This document shows, piece by piece, positions 1-8,571 of a DNA stretch of 50,534 bases; the first letter of the stretch is position 1, and each line of letters opens with the position of its first letter. The translations under genes were made by a program, and so were the position numbers. The notes beneath the pieces were generated by a model that made no database searches, was not told the DNA's origin, and saw only the letters and a program-made list of their open reading frames with translations. The DNA comes from Bacilli bacterium (GTDB lineage: Bacteria > Bacillota_I > Bacilli_A > RFN20 > CAG-826): assembly GCA_017940265.1 (NCBI GenBank), contig JAGAYY010000025.1, positions 206,177-256,710 on the forward strand, in the 5' to 3' direction.

Positions 1-129
1 TTATCTTATGATTATGGGAGAGGATATAATTATTGTACTTACGACTCTGAAGACCATATGCTTAAATTACCTCAATATATAAATCCTTTCCAGGCTGAAA
101 AATTAGCAAAGTTATTCTCTAAGGTATGA
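1..129 (+). CDS. C-terminal end of an unknown protein (partial)
   Basis: An open frame enters from the left edge and ends in TGA at 127-129. The 42 visible residues are rich in Tyr at the start (YDYGRGYNY) and end in a Leu/Lys-rich helix. The stop overlaps the next ATG at 126 in an ATGA arrangement, which supports both genes. I do not recognise it. Confidence 0.6.
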   Translation, partial: LSYDYGRGYNYCTYDSEDHMLKLPQYINPFQAEKLAKLFSKV

Positions 130-488
130 ATTTATATTTATTTGATAGAAACGTAGTAGAAGTAACTAAATATGATGAAGTTCCTGGATTTCCACTATAC
201 ATAAACGGATATTTAGCTGGTACACTAGTAGAGGAGGATCTAGGAGAATATCATAAGCTTCGAGTTATTAAAAACCATAAAATAAAAACCTATGAACTTA
301 TTAAGGCTAGAATTCAATATCGTGGAGAACCTGGATATGAAAAGTTCTCTAAAATATATACAACTAGTGGGACTAAGGATATAACTATTGATACTCAGAA
401 AGATATAGTCATTGTTCCTACCTCTATAAGTCAAGAGGGCGAAAAATTATTAGACGATCTTATGAATCAAGAAATAGTATTACCCTGA
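126..488 (+). CDS. hypothetical protein, 120 aa
   Basis: The ATG overlaps the stop of the upstream gene (ATGA), so the two are probably translationally coupled. The protein alternates short hydrophobic and charged stretches (YLFDRNVVEV, DIVIVPTSIS), suggesting a small beta-rich fold. No signal peptide, membrane segment or catalytic motif is visible. A promoter-like motif overlaps its stop and probably starts the next transcription unit. Confidence 0.65.
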   Translation: MNLYLFDRNVVEVTKYDEVPGFPLYINGYLAGTLVEEDLGEYHKLRVIKNHKIKTYELIKARIQYRGEPGYEKFSKIYTTSGTKDITIDTQKDIVIVPTSISQEGEKLLDDLMNQEIVLP

Positions 489-502
489 GAACCTTATTTC
501 TG
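487..502 (+). promoter_or_regulatory. CCTTAT-type phage promoter
   Basis: GAGAACCTTATTTCTG matches the recurrent core CCTTAT-N3-(T/C)G. It overlaps the stop of the preceding gene and lies about 30 bases before the ATG at 532. It is the likely start of the unit that runs through the AAA+ genes. Confidence 0.5.
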
Positions 503-531
503 AAACAATTTAACAACAATATATAAATAAT

Positions 532-1005
532 ATGAGTGAACAAAAGAAAATCAAGCGAATTAAAGCAGAAGGCGAGAATGGTAAGAGTTTTTATTTTAAA
601 TTCAAACCCTTATTCAATGTCGCCCAAGATGAATTGATTTGTGAAACTCGTTGCCCATACAGTCAAATCTGTGACAACATCAGAGATCCTCGAGCACTCT
701 CAGATCCAGAACGAGCTTTCTCAGATTTTTGTGGTGAGCTTGGAGAGACAGAAAATCCGGAAATCTTAAATATGATTCCATGTGACGGTTCTCTTGAAGA
801 AGGATTCAAGGATGAGAAGGATATTTTTGAACAACTTATCAAAGAAAATCCGACTATCCGATTGAATGATATGATTGAGAAAGTATGTTCGACTGGCTGG
901 TGTGATGATTACTCTGAGGATCATGTTAACTGTAAGGCATGTAATCAAAGTTGTTTAATGCGAGACCTATTTATTAAAGTAGGAACAGAAGGAGAAGGTG
1001 AGTAG
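532..1005 (+). CDS. cysteine-rich, possibly metal-binding protein, 157 aa
   Basis: The protein carries at least eleven cysteines in spaced clusters: CETRCPYSQIC near residues 37-47, and CSTGWC, CKACNQSC in the C-terminal third. Pairs of Cys separated by two to four residues suggest zinc or an iron-sulfur cluster, but no named family is recognised. The first 30 residues are Lys/Glu-rich and soluble. Its stop overlaps the GTG start of the HAD-like gene, placing it at the head of the AAA+/VWA operon, so it may be an accessory of that machinery. That role is inference. Confidence 0.7.
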   Translation: MSEQKKIKRIKAEGENGKSFYFKFKPLFNVAQDELICETRCPYSQICDNIRDPRALSDPERAFSDFCGELGETENPEILNMIPCDGSLEEGFKDEKDIFEQLIKENPTIRLNDMIEKVCSTGWCDDYSEDHVNCKACNQSCLMRDLFIKVGTEGEGE

Positions 1006-1903
1006 TGGATTTTTTCCAGCCAAGGGGAGTGAAGATAAACAATTCATTCCCCCTGACTATTCTGATGTTAAGGATGAAGAAGAGATACCTTATGATTCAG
1101 ACCTTTCCGGGGATGATGACGATGAGGATGATGACCTTGACACAGATGAAGATATTGAGAATGAAGAGAAAATTGAAGAACTTGAACAAACAAAAAAGCA
1201 ATCAGTGACAATGACTCCCTTCGGAAATCCACAACAGCCGACTAGTTCTTGGAAACCAACAGGATGGAACTGGGGAGCACAAGGACAGCAGCAATCAACT
1301 ACTCCGTCTGATTTTTGGAGCAATCCTGGTGGAAATAATAATCCTAGTAACGGATGGGGACAACCAGGATCAACTTGGGGAAAACCGTCTACTCAGGCTG
1401 GACAACAAAATCAGCAGATAGATAGAACGAAGAAAGTTGTATTTATAGACTTCTTCGACGGTTTAATGGAAACATATCAATCTCAAGGTCAGCCAGGATT
1501 TATTCCAAGAGCTGTCTATGATCTGAAACCAAGATTTGAGGTTTGGAATAAGATTATAGCATTTTCTCCGGAAAGAGTATATGGTCTAGCACAAAAAGAA
1601 TTTCTTAATGATATAAATGGAATAGAAGGTTGGACCAGAGTTTTAGAAGGTTGGTGTTGTTGTATATCCAGTTTCTTAAGAAAACCATATACATGTACTC
1701 AGATTCTTCTATCTACATCGATTTATCAGCCAAAGGATGACTTAATAATGACAACTTTGGCAGGTGGACTTAAGAAAGAAGACTGTATATATGTTGGTTT
1801 GAATTCTGGATTGTATAATCAGTCAAACCAAGATTTTATGACTGCTCAAAATTGTGGTATAGATTATTTGGATTTAGGTCAACTATTAAATAATATGTAT
1901 TAA
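998..1903 (+). CDS. HAD-like protein with lost catalytic motifs and a long disordered N-terminus
   Basis: A GTG start at 998 overlaps the previous stop. Residues about 20-65 are extremely acidic (SGDDDDEDDDLDTDED), and residues about 75-140 are low-complexity Trp/Gly/Gln/Pro (NPGGNNNPSNGWGQPG). The C-terminal 155 residues look like a HAD fold: VVFIDFFDGL resembles motif I with one extra residue, ILLSTS fits motif II, and CIYVGLNSG then NCGIDYLDL fits motif IV. Motif IV lacks its acidic pair and motif I has wrong spacing, so I infer a catalytically dead or altered HAD protein that binds rather than hydrolyses. It sits directly before a AAA+ ATPase gene. The HAD call is moderate; the gene is secure. 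Confidence 0.6.
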   Translation: MSSGFFPAKGSEDKQFIPPDYSDVKDEEEIPYDSDLSGDDDDEDDDLDTDEDIENEEKIEELEQTKKQSVTMTPFGNPQQPTSSWKPTGWNWGAQGQQQSTTPSDFWSNPGGNNNPSNGWGQPGSTWGKPSTQAGQQNQQIDRTKKVVFIDFFDGLMETYQSQGQPGFIPRAVYDLKPRFEVWNKIIAFSPERVYGLAQKEFLNDINGIEGWTRVLEGWCCCISSFLRKPYTCTQILLSTSIYQPKDDLIMTTLAGGLKKEDCIYVGLNSGLYNQSNQDFMTAQNCGIDYLDLGQLLNNMY

Positions 1904-1905
1904 TA

Positions 1906-3078
1906 ATGGCAAATAAATGGATTAATGATTGTGGATTTTGGTCACAAGTATCAGGTGATGTTGTCCTTCATATAACCCCAGGACCAGGTGTCTATGAAGT
2001 AGTGCAACCAAAACTTCCAACAGATCGAACTATTGGATTAGTAAAACTTTTCGATAAGTTTGAATTTCCTGGTAAGTTTTATCAGATAGGACCAAAACGC
2101 TTATTAGATCGAATTAAAAAAGTTTGGTGGAGTGATAAATTTGATGAAGAGAAAAAGAGTCTCGGCGTTATTCTCAATGGCTTAAAAGGTTCGGGCAAAA
2201 CTTGGATGGCTAAACAAATATCCAATGAAATGGATATGCCAGTCCTCTTAGTTAATAGTGCTTTCGAGGGTGATATCTTAGGATTTATTAGGAATATCAA
2301 CTTCTCTTGTACTATATTAGTGGACGAAGCGGAGAAAACATTTAAGCTTGGAGATGAAGATGATATTTTGCTCAGAATGATAGATAGTGCAACATCAAAC
2401 TATGCTAGACATTTGTTCATTTTAACTACCAATACCCTTGACGTTAATCCAAATCTTCTGGGTAGAACTGGTAGAATTAGATATCTTATTAACTTCAAGA
2501 ATCTACCAGAAGAAGTAGTTAAAGAATATATAGATGATAACTTAGATCCCAAGTATACTGGTCTTAAGGATCAGATTATGGATAAAGTTAATCTCTTAGA
2601 GTATAACTCAATCGACCTTCTGAAAGCAATTATTGAAGAGGTTAATATTACGGGTGAGGTTGATTCACCAGATGACGAAATGATGAATATACCTCTATGC
2701 AGATATGCTTGGGATATTCTTGAATTCGAAGGTTTAGGCTGGAGTGATTTAGCTAAGGTTAAGAAAATCATTCAAGAGAATAAACCAGAAGAAAAATCAA
2801 TTGTCGAATGGCTTAAAGAAGATTGGGAAGGCGATAAAAAGAATATGGACAGATTCGAAGAGATTTCTGGCTGTGAATATGCTTATACTAGAAAGATCAC
2901 TTCTAGATACTCACATATCTGGAAAGACTGTGAACTTTCTTGTGGTACAGTACTTATGGAACCAGATAAGGATTTATTCTTTAGTTATGTAGATCAATAT
3001 TCTAAAGATGAAACTCTAGCACTTATCTTGGAACAAAAGAAAAATCCAGGTCTTTATCGAAGTAATCTTGTATTCTAA
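1906..3078 (+). CDS. AAA+ family ATPase, 390 aa
   Basis: Walker A is GLKGSGKTW (about residues 91-99) and Walker B is ILVDEAEK (about 137-144). Sensor 1 is FILTTNT (about 170-176), and LLGRTGRIRY carries an arginine-finger-like pair. The order and spacing fit a classical AAA+ module of about 250 residues followed by an unknown alpha-helical C-terminal 140 residues. The first 70 residues precede the ATPase and may bind a partner. It starts two bases after the HAD-like gene, so they are co-transcribed. By its neighbours it may load or disassemble protein complexes; the substrate is unknown. Confidence 0.9.
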   Translation: MANKWINDCGFWSQVSGDVVLHITPGPGVYEVVQPKLPTDRTIGLVKLFDKFEFPGKFYQIGPKRLLDRIKKVWWSDKFDEEKKSLGVILNGLKGSGKTWMAKQISNEMDMPVLLVNSAFEGDILGFIRNINFSCTILVDEAEKTFKLGDEDDILLRMIDSATSNYARHLFILTTNTLDVNPNLLGRTGRIRYLINFKNLPEEVVKEYIDDNLDPKYTGLKDQIMDKVNLLEYNSIDLLKAIIEEVNITGEVDSPDDEMMNIPLCRYAWDILEFEGLGWSDLAKVKKIIQENKPEEKSIVEWLKEDWEGDKKNMDRFEEISGCEYAYTRKITSRYSHIWKDCELSCGTVLMEPDKDLFFSYVDQYSKDETLALILEQKKNPGLYRSNLVF

Positions 3079-3084
3079 ACAAAC

Positions 3085-3116
3085 ATAGACTCTCTTTTAT
3101 AGGGAGTCTATTTTAT
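3085..3116 (+). terminator. rho-independent terminator
   Basis: A perfect inverted repeat (ATAGACTC ... GAGTCTAT) with a short loop is followed by TTTTAT. It lies just after the AAA+ ATPase stop and before a promoter motif, separating two transcription units. Confidence 0.75.
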
Positions 3117-3134
3117 CAAAACACTCATATCAAA

Positions 3135-3156
3135 GCCTAAAATCCTTATATACGAT
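3135..3156 (+). promoter_or_regulatory. CCTTAT-type phage promoter for the MoxR/VWA unit
   Basis: AAAATCCTTATATACGAT lies 20 bases after a terminator and about 40 bases before the MoxR start. The upstream GCCT-AAA block also appears before several other copies of the motif, as at 17287 and 47191. Confidence 0.6.
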
Positions 3157-3197
3157 TAAAATGAACAAAACATTACAAATAATTAAAAAGTATTAAA

Positions 3198-4772
3198 ATG
3201 GCAAAAAATTCAAACAACATCAACGTACAAATTTTTACGCAACTGAAGGTGGCAGAAGTATCTAAGGTTCCAGTATTCTTAATTGGTGCCGTAGGAGCAG
3301 GTAAAACAACTTCAGTTTATATGTTTGCTAAAGTAAGAGGTTATGAGGTAGTTCTTTTGAGAGGTAATTCAGAAACCAATGAAACTATTATTGGTTATTC
3401 AGTTGCCCCTAAGGACGTGAGCTATGAGAAGCCTATGGCAGCAGTTCACCTTAGACCCGACTGGTTTCAAACTATCCTGAACAACAAAGCAGCAGGTAAA
3501 AAGACTCTGTTGCTCTTGGATGAGTTGAACACAGCAAACGAATTTGTACAGGCCGCACTTCTCCATCTGGTCTTCGAGAGAAAAGTAGGTAACGAAGATC
3601 TTCCTGAGGATACTATGATTGTTTCAGCAGGTAACTACTCTGGAAACGTATCTTCTACGATGAGTATGATGGGCCCGACTTTGAATCGTTGGTGTATTAT
3701 TAACATTGTTCCTGAGGTATCAGACCTTGAATCATTCTTGAATCGTTATGACGGATGTCTTATTAACGATGATGCAAAAGCCAACAACTATATGGAGACT
3801 ATGCAAAAGACGATGATAGCTCTAGATGAACAGGAACAGTTGGACATTGATCCGATAAGTAAGAACAAGATTGGTGCTTATATTGAGCGTAATATCCTGG
3901 AAACTACCAAGATGATTATGAATACAGAACATAAGCACGATCCGAAAGTACAGGAGCTGATGAATATTTATCAGGATACCGCAGAAAATGACGAACCGCT
4001 TCGCAACTTTATTACTATGAGAAGCTTGTGTTATCTGCGTGATGTAACCGTAGCATATTATCTCTGCTTTGGTAAGGCTGGTATCTCTTCGGATAATTAT
4101 CGTCGTGCAATTGACGGTTTGGTCGGTTATGGTACTACTCGTGATTCTAAGTCCAAAGAAGTTAAAATGAATAAAGTTGGTAACGAGTATTTTACCAATA
4201 TGCAACTCGCTATCAATGAGATCGAGAAGATGAAGAATAGTACTCTTCCAAAGTATGAAAAGTTCTTCACCGGAATAATCAAGTCAGAAATTACAGGATC
4301 TGATGGTAATAAGGAGCTCAAGAAACAATTTACACATGAGGAAGTTAATGCACTTATCAATAAGTTTGCAGAACTCAAGCGTGATAAGCAGATTCAAAAC
4401 ATTGAACGACCAATTGATCCTGATATAGTATTAAATATCTGTAACATTGTTCGTGATACCGGTAAGGGATTATTCCCCACCAAGATCTCATCAACCGAAG
4501 ACGTTACTAAGATCCCTATTGAGAACCTGGCCTCTTATGTAGTGAACTGGAACTCGATTGTTGATTTGGTTATCTTAGTTGATAGCATCTTGCGTGAACC
4601 GAAATTTGGTTATTCAGATAAAATCGTGAATGACCTGAACGTAATTAATAAAACTCTTCGTAGTGTCGGCTTTAAGCTCCGTTCAATTAAGAAGATGGTT
4701 TCTGGTGAACATCCAGGAGCAGATAAGCTTATTCCTGAAATCAAGTCTATTACTAATGAAACAGACAAATAA
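3198..4772 (+). CDS. MoxR-type AAA+ ATPase, 524 aa
   Basis: The ATPase core matches the MoxR/AAA_5 group. Walker A is GAVGAGKTT (residues 30-38), a substrate-loop block RGNSETNETIIGY follows, Walker B is LLLLDELNTA (about 104-113), and sensor 1 is VSAGN. MoxR proteins are usually 300-350 residues; here an extra C-terminal 200 residues of predicted helices is present. MoxR ATPases work with VWA-domain partners as chaperone-like machines that mature or remodel target complexes. The next gene is exactly such a partner and its ATG overlaps this stop. I infer a dedicated pair; the target is unknown. Confidence 0.92.
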   Translation: MAKNSNNINVQIFTQLKVAEVSKVPVFLIGAVGAGKTTSVYMFAKVRGYEVVLLRGNSETNETIIGYSVAPKDVSYEKPMAAVHLRPDWFQTILNNKAAGKKTLLLLDELNTANEFVQAALLHLVFERKVGNEDLPEDTMIVSAGNYSGNVSSTMSMMGPTLNRWCIINIVPEVSDLESFLNRYDGCLINDDAKANNYMETMQKTMIALDEQEQLDIDPISKNKIGAYIERNILETTKMIMNTEHKHDPKVQELMNIYQDTAENDEPLRNFITMRSLCYLRDVTVAYYLCFGKAGISSDNYRRAIDGLVGYGTTRDSKSKEVKMNKVGNEYFTNMQLAINEIEKMKNSTLPKYEKFFTGIIKSEITGSDGNKELKKQFTHEEVNALINKFAELKRDKQIQNIERPIDPDIVLNICNIVRDTGKGLFPTKISSTEDVTKIPIENLASYVVNWNSIVDLVILVDSILREPKFGYSDKIVNDLNVINKTLRSVGFKLRSIKKMVSGEHPGADKLIPEIKSITNETDK

Positions 4773-7315
4773 TGCGTAGTAGAAATGAATTAGATGCAAT
4801 TAAGAATTTCGTAGATTCTACTTACTCGAATTTCGGCAATAAGCTAATTGTCGACACGAATAAGAAATATGATCCGACTGCTGGAACTGCTCTAGGATTC
4901 TGTTTCAAGCATGTAGATCCAGTAAGTGGAGCAGTAGTCTATAAGATTGATTGTTCGAAAATTGGTATTGAACGTACTGATTTCCGAATAATGATGCACG
5001 AATATGCACATATCTATTTGGGTCACCTCGATGGTATACATGAGGAACTAGATACTCAAGTGTGCAATGTTTTCAGAGATCATCGTAATGAAATTATTGA
5101 TCTGATTGTTGATAAATGTGGTATTGATACCAAAACAGCGGATCGATTAATTGAAAGAATTATTGATGATCCCGAACTCAATCACCAAATCCACAATATT
5201 GCTATGGATATGGAGTGTAACTCCAGAATCTTAAGTAAAGAAGATGTGGAAGAGATGGAGATGGATATTACCAGTATCCTTCCAAAATATGAAGAAGAAA
5301 TTCTTAAGAAGGCGATTGATAGTGCAACTTCCCAAGACTATAAAGATAAACTTAAAGATCACTTGAATAAGATCGAAGCGGAAGCTAAGATTAAACTCAT
5401 CGTCCCAGAACGTTATAGTATGGGTGTTGATGCCAACGATGAGCCTATTCCCTTCCCATCAGATCTTACCTATGCTGACTATCTTATCTTAATTATTACC
5501 CACATTGACCAATTCGTTAAGATGATGGTTTCTATTCAAATGGGTGGTAATGGGGATACAAATGAGATTACCAAGGAAGATATTCAGAATGCCCTCTCTG
5601 GTATGCTAAATAAGATGAGACAGCGTACCTCACAGAATCAGAGTGAAGCTTATCGTCAAGGTTATCAGCAAGCTCTCCGTGATGCTAGATCTGGCCGTGT
5701 AGATCCCCAGTCCGCAGTTAATGATATTAATAAACAACTCGACGGACAGTCTCAAGAGTATAAGGATGGATTCAAGCAAGGTTTCCAGGATAAGGTTGAA
5801 GAGAACTTAGGCTCCGAAGACTTTAAACAAGGATACAATGATGGTTACCGCGACGAAATGCAAAAACAGCAACAAAGTGGTAATCAGCAAGGCCAATCTC
5901 AAGACCAAAATAGTGGAGACCAGTCTGGTCAACAAGATCAAGCTAGTAGTTCTCAGGGAAACCAACAGAACCAAAGTAATGGTCAGCAACAATCTGGAGG
6001 TAACCAACAGAGCCAACAAGGTCAAGGTCAAAAATCTGATGAATATAATCGTGGCTATGAAGCCGGTCAGAGAAGTGCTCAGAATCAACAGGGACAAGGC
6101 CAAGATCAAAATAGCCAACAGGATCAGAGCCAACAGCAGGGACAAAATCAAGGTCAGCAAGATTATCAGAATGGATATCAGGCTGGGCAAGATGCTGCTG
6201 AAGATGCAATGAACCAGTCCCAGCAACAGGGTCAAGGTCAACCTGGAAATGGTGGTCAACAGCCAGGCCAAGGACAAGGTAGTGGTCAAGGCCAGTCACA
6301 AGAGATGCAGGACTACAATGATGGTTATCAGCAAGCTCTTCGTGATTTAGCTAACTCCCAGGGTCAAGGACAGGGCCAAGGTCTATCTAACCTACTGCAG
6401 TCAATGGGTATTTCGTCCGGAGGTGGTATGCAGCCAGGACAAGGCAGTCAACCTGGAAATGGTGGTCAGAATGGTGAAGGTCTTGATATGCATAATAAAC
6501 AAGATCCTAACCAAAAGAAAGGTGAAGGTAGAGAACAACAAGACTCTCTTAATCCTTTCGAAGGTGTACCTGGTACCGAGAAGGATCACTGCTCTGACTC
6601 TCGTGAAGATGCTGATAAGAAGCGTGAGATGGGCCAGATTCAAGCTGGTGGTGGTGTCGGTATGGGTCGTGGAGGCGGTCCAGAAGCTACTCGTGAGGTA
6701 GATAAATTTGCTGATGATGTCGATATGGCACTTACAGAAGTTTTAAACGATGTTAAGAGCCGTGTAGTTAAGTCAGAAATTCAGAGAGATATGATGAAGC
6801 TATATAATCGTGGTATTATCCGATCTGTAATTGCTCCAAGCCTCTCTAGAAAAGTAACTATCTCGACGAAACCAAAGCTTGTGTTCTTGATTGATATTTC
6901 TGGATCTATGGACACCAGATTAATTGACCGAATCTTGAAAACAATCTCTAAATCACTTAAGAAACTTAATCGTGACCTGAGATATGATATCATCACTTGG
7001 TCTACTTGTCTGGGCGAACATCTCAAGAATATTGATCCAAGACGTGGTGTTCCTAGAATATCCTGTGGCGGTGGTACAGAAATGGCCAGAGGTATGGAAT
7101 ATTTCAAAGAGCACTATGGACCAGAAGCTATCTTAGTTTTGATCTCTGATTTCTGTGATTCTCTAGATGATTGGCACAGAGTTGAACTCACGATGCCTAA
7201 ATATTCAATTTGGGGATTCAACTATGGAGATAATCGCTACTCATATAGACGTGATGATTGGGATTGGAAGTATTTTAAACAACGAAATTTCTCAGATTAC
7301 GGATATGATGACTAG
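4772..7315 (+). CDS. zincin-like and VWA-domain protein with Gln/Gly-rich centre (MoxR partner), 847 aa
   Basis: The N-terminal region has HEYAHIYLGH (H76, E77, H80, H85), an HExxH zinc-peptidase motif, and a later MDMECNSRI block. This resembles the N-terminal putative metallopeptidase domain of DUF2201 proteins. The C-terminal 150 residues form a VWA domain with MIDAS DISGS (about 708-712), a GGGTEMARG loop and LISDFCDS. DUF2201-type proteins are often near 400 residues, so this one is about double. The extra is a 300-residue linker very rich in Gln, Gly and Ser that carries six YxxGYxxG-like repeats. The start overlaps the MoxR stop. Whether the zincin is an active protease cannot be told. 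Confidence 0.9.
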   Translation: MRSRNELDAIKNFVDSTYSNFGNKLIVDTNKKYDPTAGTALGFCFKHVDPVSGAVVYKIDCSKIGIERTDFRIMMHEYAHIYLGHLDGIHEELDTQVCNVFRDHRNEIIDLIVDKCGIDTKTADRLIERIIDDPELNHQIHNIAMDMECNSRILSKEDVEEMEMDITSILPKYEEEILKKAIDSATSQDYKDKLKDHLNKIEAEAKIKLIVPERYSMGVDANDEPIPFPSDLTYADYLILIITHIDQFVKMMVSIQMGGNGDTNEITKEDIQNALSGMLNKMRQRTSQNQSEAYRQGYQQALRDARSGRVDPQSAVNDINKQLDGQSQEYKDGFKQGFQDKVEENLGSEDFKQGYNDGYRDEMQKQQQSGNQQGQSQDQNSGDQSGQQDQASSSQGNQQNQSNGQQQSGGNQQSQQGQGQKSDEYNRGYEAGQRSAQNQQGQGQDQNSQQDQSQQQGQNQGQQDYQNGYQAGQDAAEDAMNQSQQQGQGQPGNGGQQPGQGQGSGQGQSQEMQDYNDGYQQALRDLANSQGQGQGQGLSNLLQSMGISSGGGMQPGQGSQPGNGGQNGEGLDMHNKQDPNQKKGEGREQQDSLNPFEGVPGTEKDHCSDSREDADKKREMGQIQAGGGVGMGRGGGPEATREVDKFADDVDMALTEVLNDVKSRVVKSEIQRDMMKLYNRGIIRSVIAPSLSRKVTISTKPKLVFLIDISGSMDTRLIDRILKTISKSLKKLNRDLRYDIITWSTCLGEHLKNIDPRRGVPRISCGGGTEMARGMEYFKEHYGPEAILVLISDFCDSLDDWHRVELTMPKYSIWGFNYGDNRYSYRRDDWDWKYFKQRNFSDYGYDD
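5640..6360 (+). repeat. six YxxGYxxG-type coding repeats inside the VWA protein
   Basis: The motif (Y/F)xx-G-(Y/F)xx-(A/G) recurs at about residues 293, 330, 351, 425, 465 and 515: YRQGYQQALRD, YKDGFKQGF, FKQGYNDGY, YNRGYEAGQ, YQNGYQAGQ and YNDGYQQALRD. Copies are separated by Gln/Ser/Gly linkers. The first and last copies are nearly identical at protein level. Confidence 0.8.
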
Positions 7316-7880
7316 AGAAGGAGTACAAAGTTTGGTAGAGGTATTCTATCATCCGACTTTCAAAACCTTCTATGTCAACTCTCTAGATGGTAAATCATTT
7401 GTTAAACACACCGGAGTATTTGTTAGCCTAGGAATGACAACCTCCTTGAAAGTACTCGAGGATATTAAGGAAGTCATTTCAGCACATAACGGATACCACG
7501 CTTGTCTTGCTGAGATCTCCAGTAAAAAAGTTGCAGGTCAATTCTTGAATACTGTAACTAAACTGGAGGGAATCGAACAATACGAGCTAACAGAGTTTGA
7601 TGCTAACATAATGGATCGAGAGAAATCAATGTCCGAGCTAGATAAACTTCGTGAGAGTATGAATATCGATGAAGATTTAGATACTCTTAAAGATACTGTT
7701 CCTAAGATTTCCAAGCTTAGCAGTTTAATTACTAAATTGGATGAAACAGATGGTTGGAAAAATCATCTTATTCAGAAGGAGTCGGAAAATAATTATCGCA
7801 TATTTCATAGATTGGTTAATTATCGACGTCAAGGGGATGTCGAATACCGAATAGGAATATACGTTACAGAAAAACTTTAA
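7305..7880 (+). CDS. hypothetical protein, 191 aa, downstream of the VWA gene
   Basis: I choose the ATG at 7305, which overlaps the end of the VWA gene, instead of an upstream ATG deep inside it. The N-terminal half is mixed alpha/beta (FYHPTFKTFYVNSLDGKSF); the middle is strongly helical and acidic (SMSELDKLRESMNIDEDLD), probably a coiled coil. A terminator follows. It is the last gene of the MoxR/VWA unit and may be a third component or substrate of that system; this is only positional inference. Confidence 0.75.
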   Translation: MMTREGVQSLVEVFYHPTFKTFYVNSLDGKSFVKHTGVFVSLGMTTSLKVLEDIKEVISAHNGYHACLAEISSKKVAGQFLNTVTKLEGIEQYELTEFDANIMDREKSMSELDKLRESMNIDEDLDTLKDTVPKISKLSSLITKLDETDGWKNHLIQKESENNYRIFHRLVNYRRQGDVEYRIGIYVTEKL

Positions 7881-7888
7881 ACAATTGA

Positions 7889-7919
7889 ACCAAGGATTTT
7901 ATATAGTCCTTGGTTTTTA
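7889..7919 (+). terminator. rho-independent terminator
   Basis: An eight-base stem (ACCAAGGA / TCCTTGGT) with a ten-base AT loop is followed by TTTTT. It ends the MoxR/VWA transcription unit. Confidence 0.85.
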
Positions 7920-7932
7920 AATTTACAAAAAT

Positions 7933-8571
7933 ATGAAATATTTAAAAGAAATTATCCTCGGTCTCATTGTGGGGGTTTTGGTCGGAGGTCTCATTATTTG
8001 GTTAGTCCCTGGTAAAGAGATTATTGTCAAAGTTCCTGAGATTAAAGAGAACATAGAAAAAATCGATTCACTAAGGGACAGAATAACTCGTGATAGCCTT
8101 AGATTTGATAGTTTAGTACAGGTTAAACAAAAAGTTATCAAAGAAGTAATAGTTAAGGTAGAAAAACAAAAAACTTTACCTGTCGATTCTGCTATCATCG
8201 AGTTTCATAAAAATACTGAGATATATGGCGAATTACATAGTGAGGTTCCAGTCCTTCAAGCAGATTCTAGCGTTCTTTGTTCGGCCGATAATATACGGGA
8301 TGCTAATATTATGGCCGTTAAATTAGGAGGAGCACTAGAAAAAGAAGAGACGATGGAAAAAATGTTAGCCATAGATTCTCAGATAATTGAAAGGAAAGAT
8401 TCAATTATATATGAATCTAGTATAATCCTCAAGAAAACAGAAACGGCCTATGAATCTAGCATCCAACAACTTTCGGCCGATCTTAAAAAAGAACGCAAAA
8501 AGAATAATCTCACTAAGTGGTTTGGTGGTACTGCAGTGATTATCCTAGGTAGTCTTCTTTTACTTAAGTGA
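7933..8571 (+). CDS. membrane protein with periplasmic-type coiled coil, 212 aa
   Basis: An N-terminal hydrophobic segment (about residues 6-26, IILGLIVGVLVGG) is followed by some 165 residues of Lys/Glu/Asp-rich helix with heptad character. A second hydrophobic segment lies at the extreme C-terminus (VIILGSLLLLK). Two end anchors joined by a coiled coil would suit a spanin-like, envelope-bridging or virion-anchored protein, but there is no lipobox or partner gene to prove it. It is the first gene after a terminator and overlaps the next GTG start. Confidence 0.75.
   Translation: MKYLKEIILGLIVGVLVGGLIIWLVPGKEIIVKVPEIKENIEKIDSLRDRITRDSLRFDSLVQVKQKVIKEVIVKVEKQKTLPVDSAIIEFHKNTEIYGELHSEVPVLQADSSVLCSADNIRDANIMAVKLGGALEKEETMEKMLAIDSQIIERKDSIIYESSIILKKTETAYESSIQQLSADLKKERKKNNLTKWFGGTAVIILGSLLLLK

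Noticed and set aside
1005..1323. Open frames on both strands across the acidic region of the HAD-like gene
   Set aside because: They arise from GAT/GAG-rich coding sequence read out of frame and have Met- or Ser-only composition.
5807..6299. Minus-strand and second-frame open frames of 118-160 residues across the Gln-rich linker
   Set aside because: They are antisense or shifted readings of CAG/CAA/GGT repeats and have repetitive Leu/Thr composition; the linker is firmly coding in the VWA frame.
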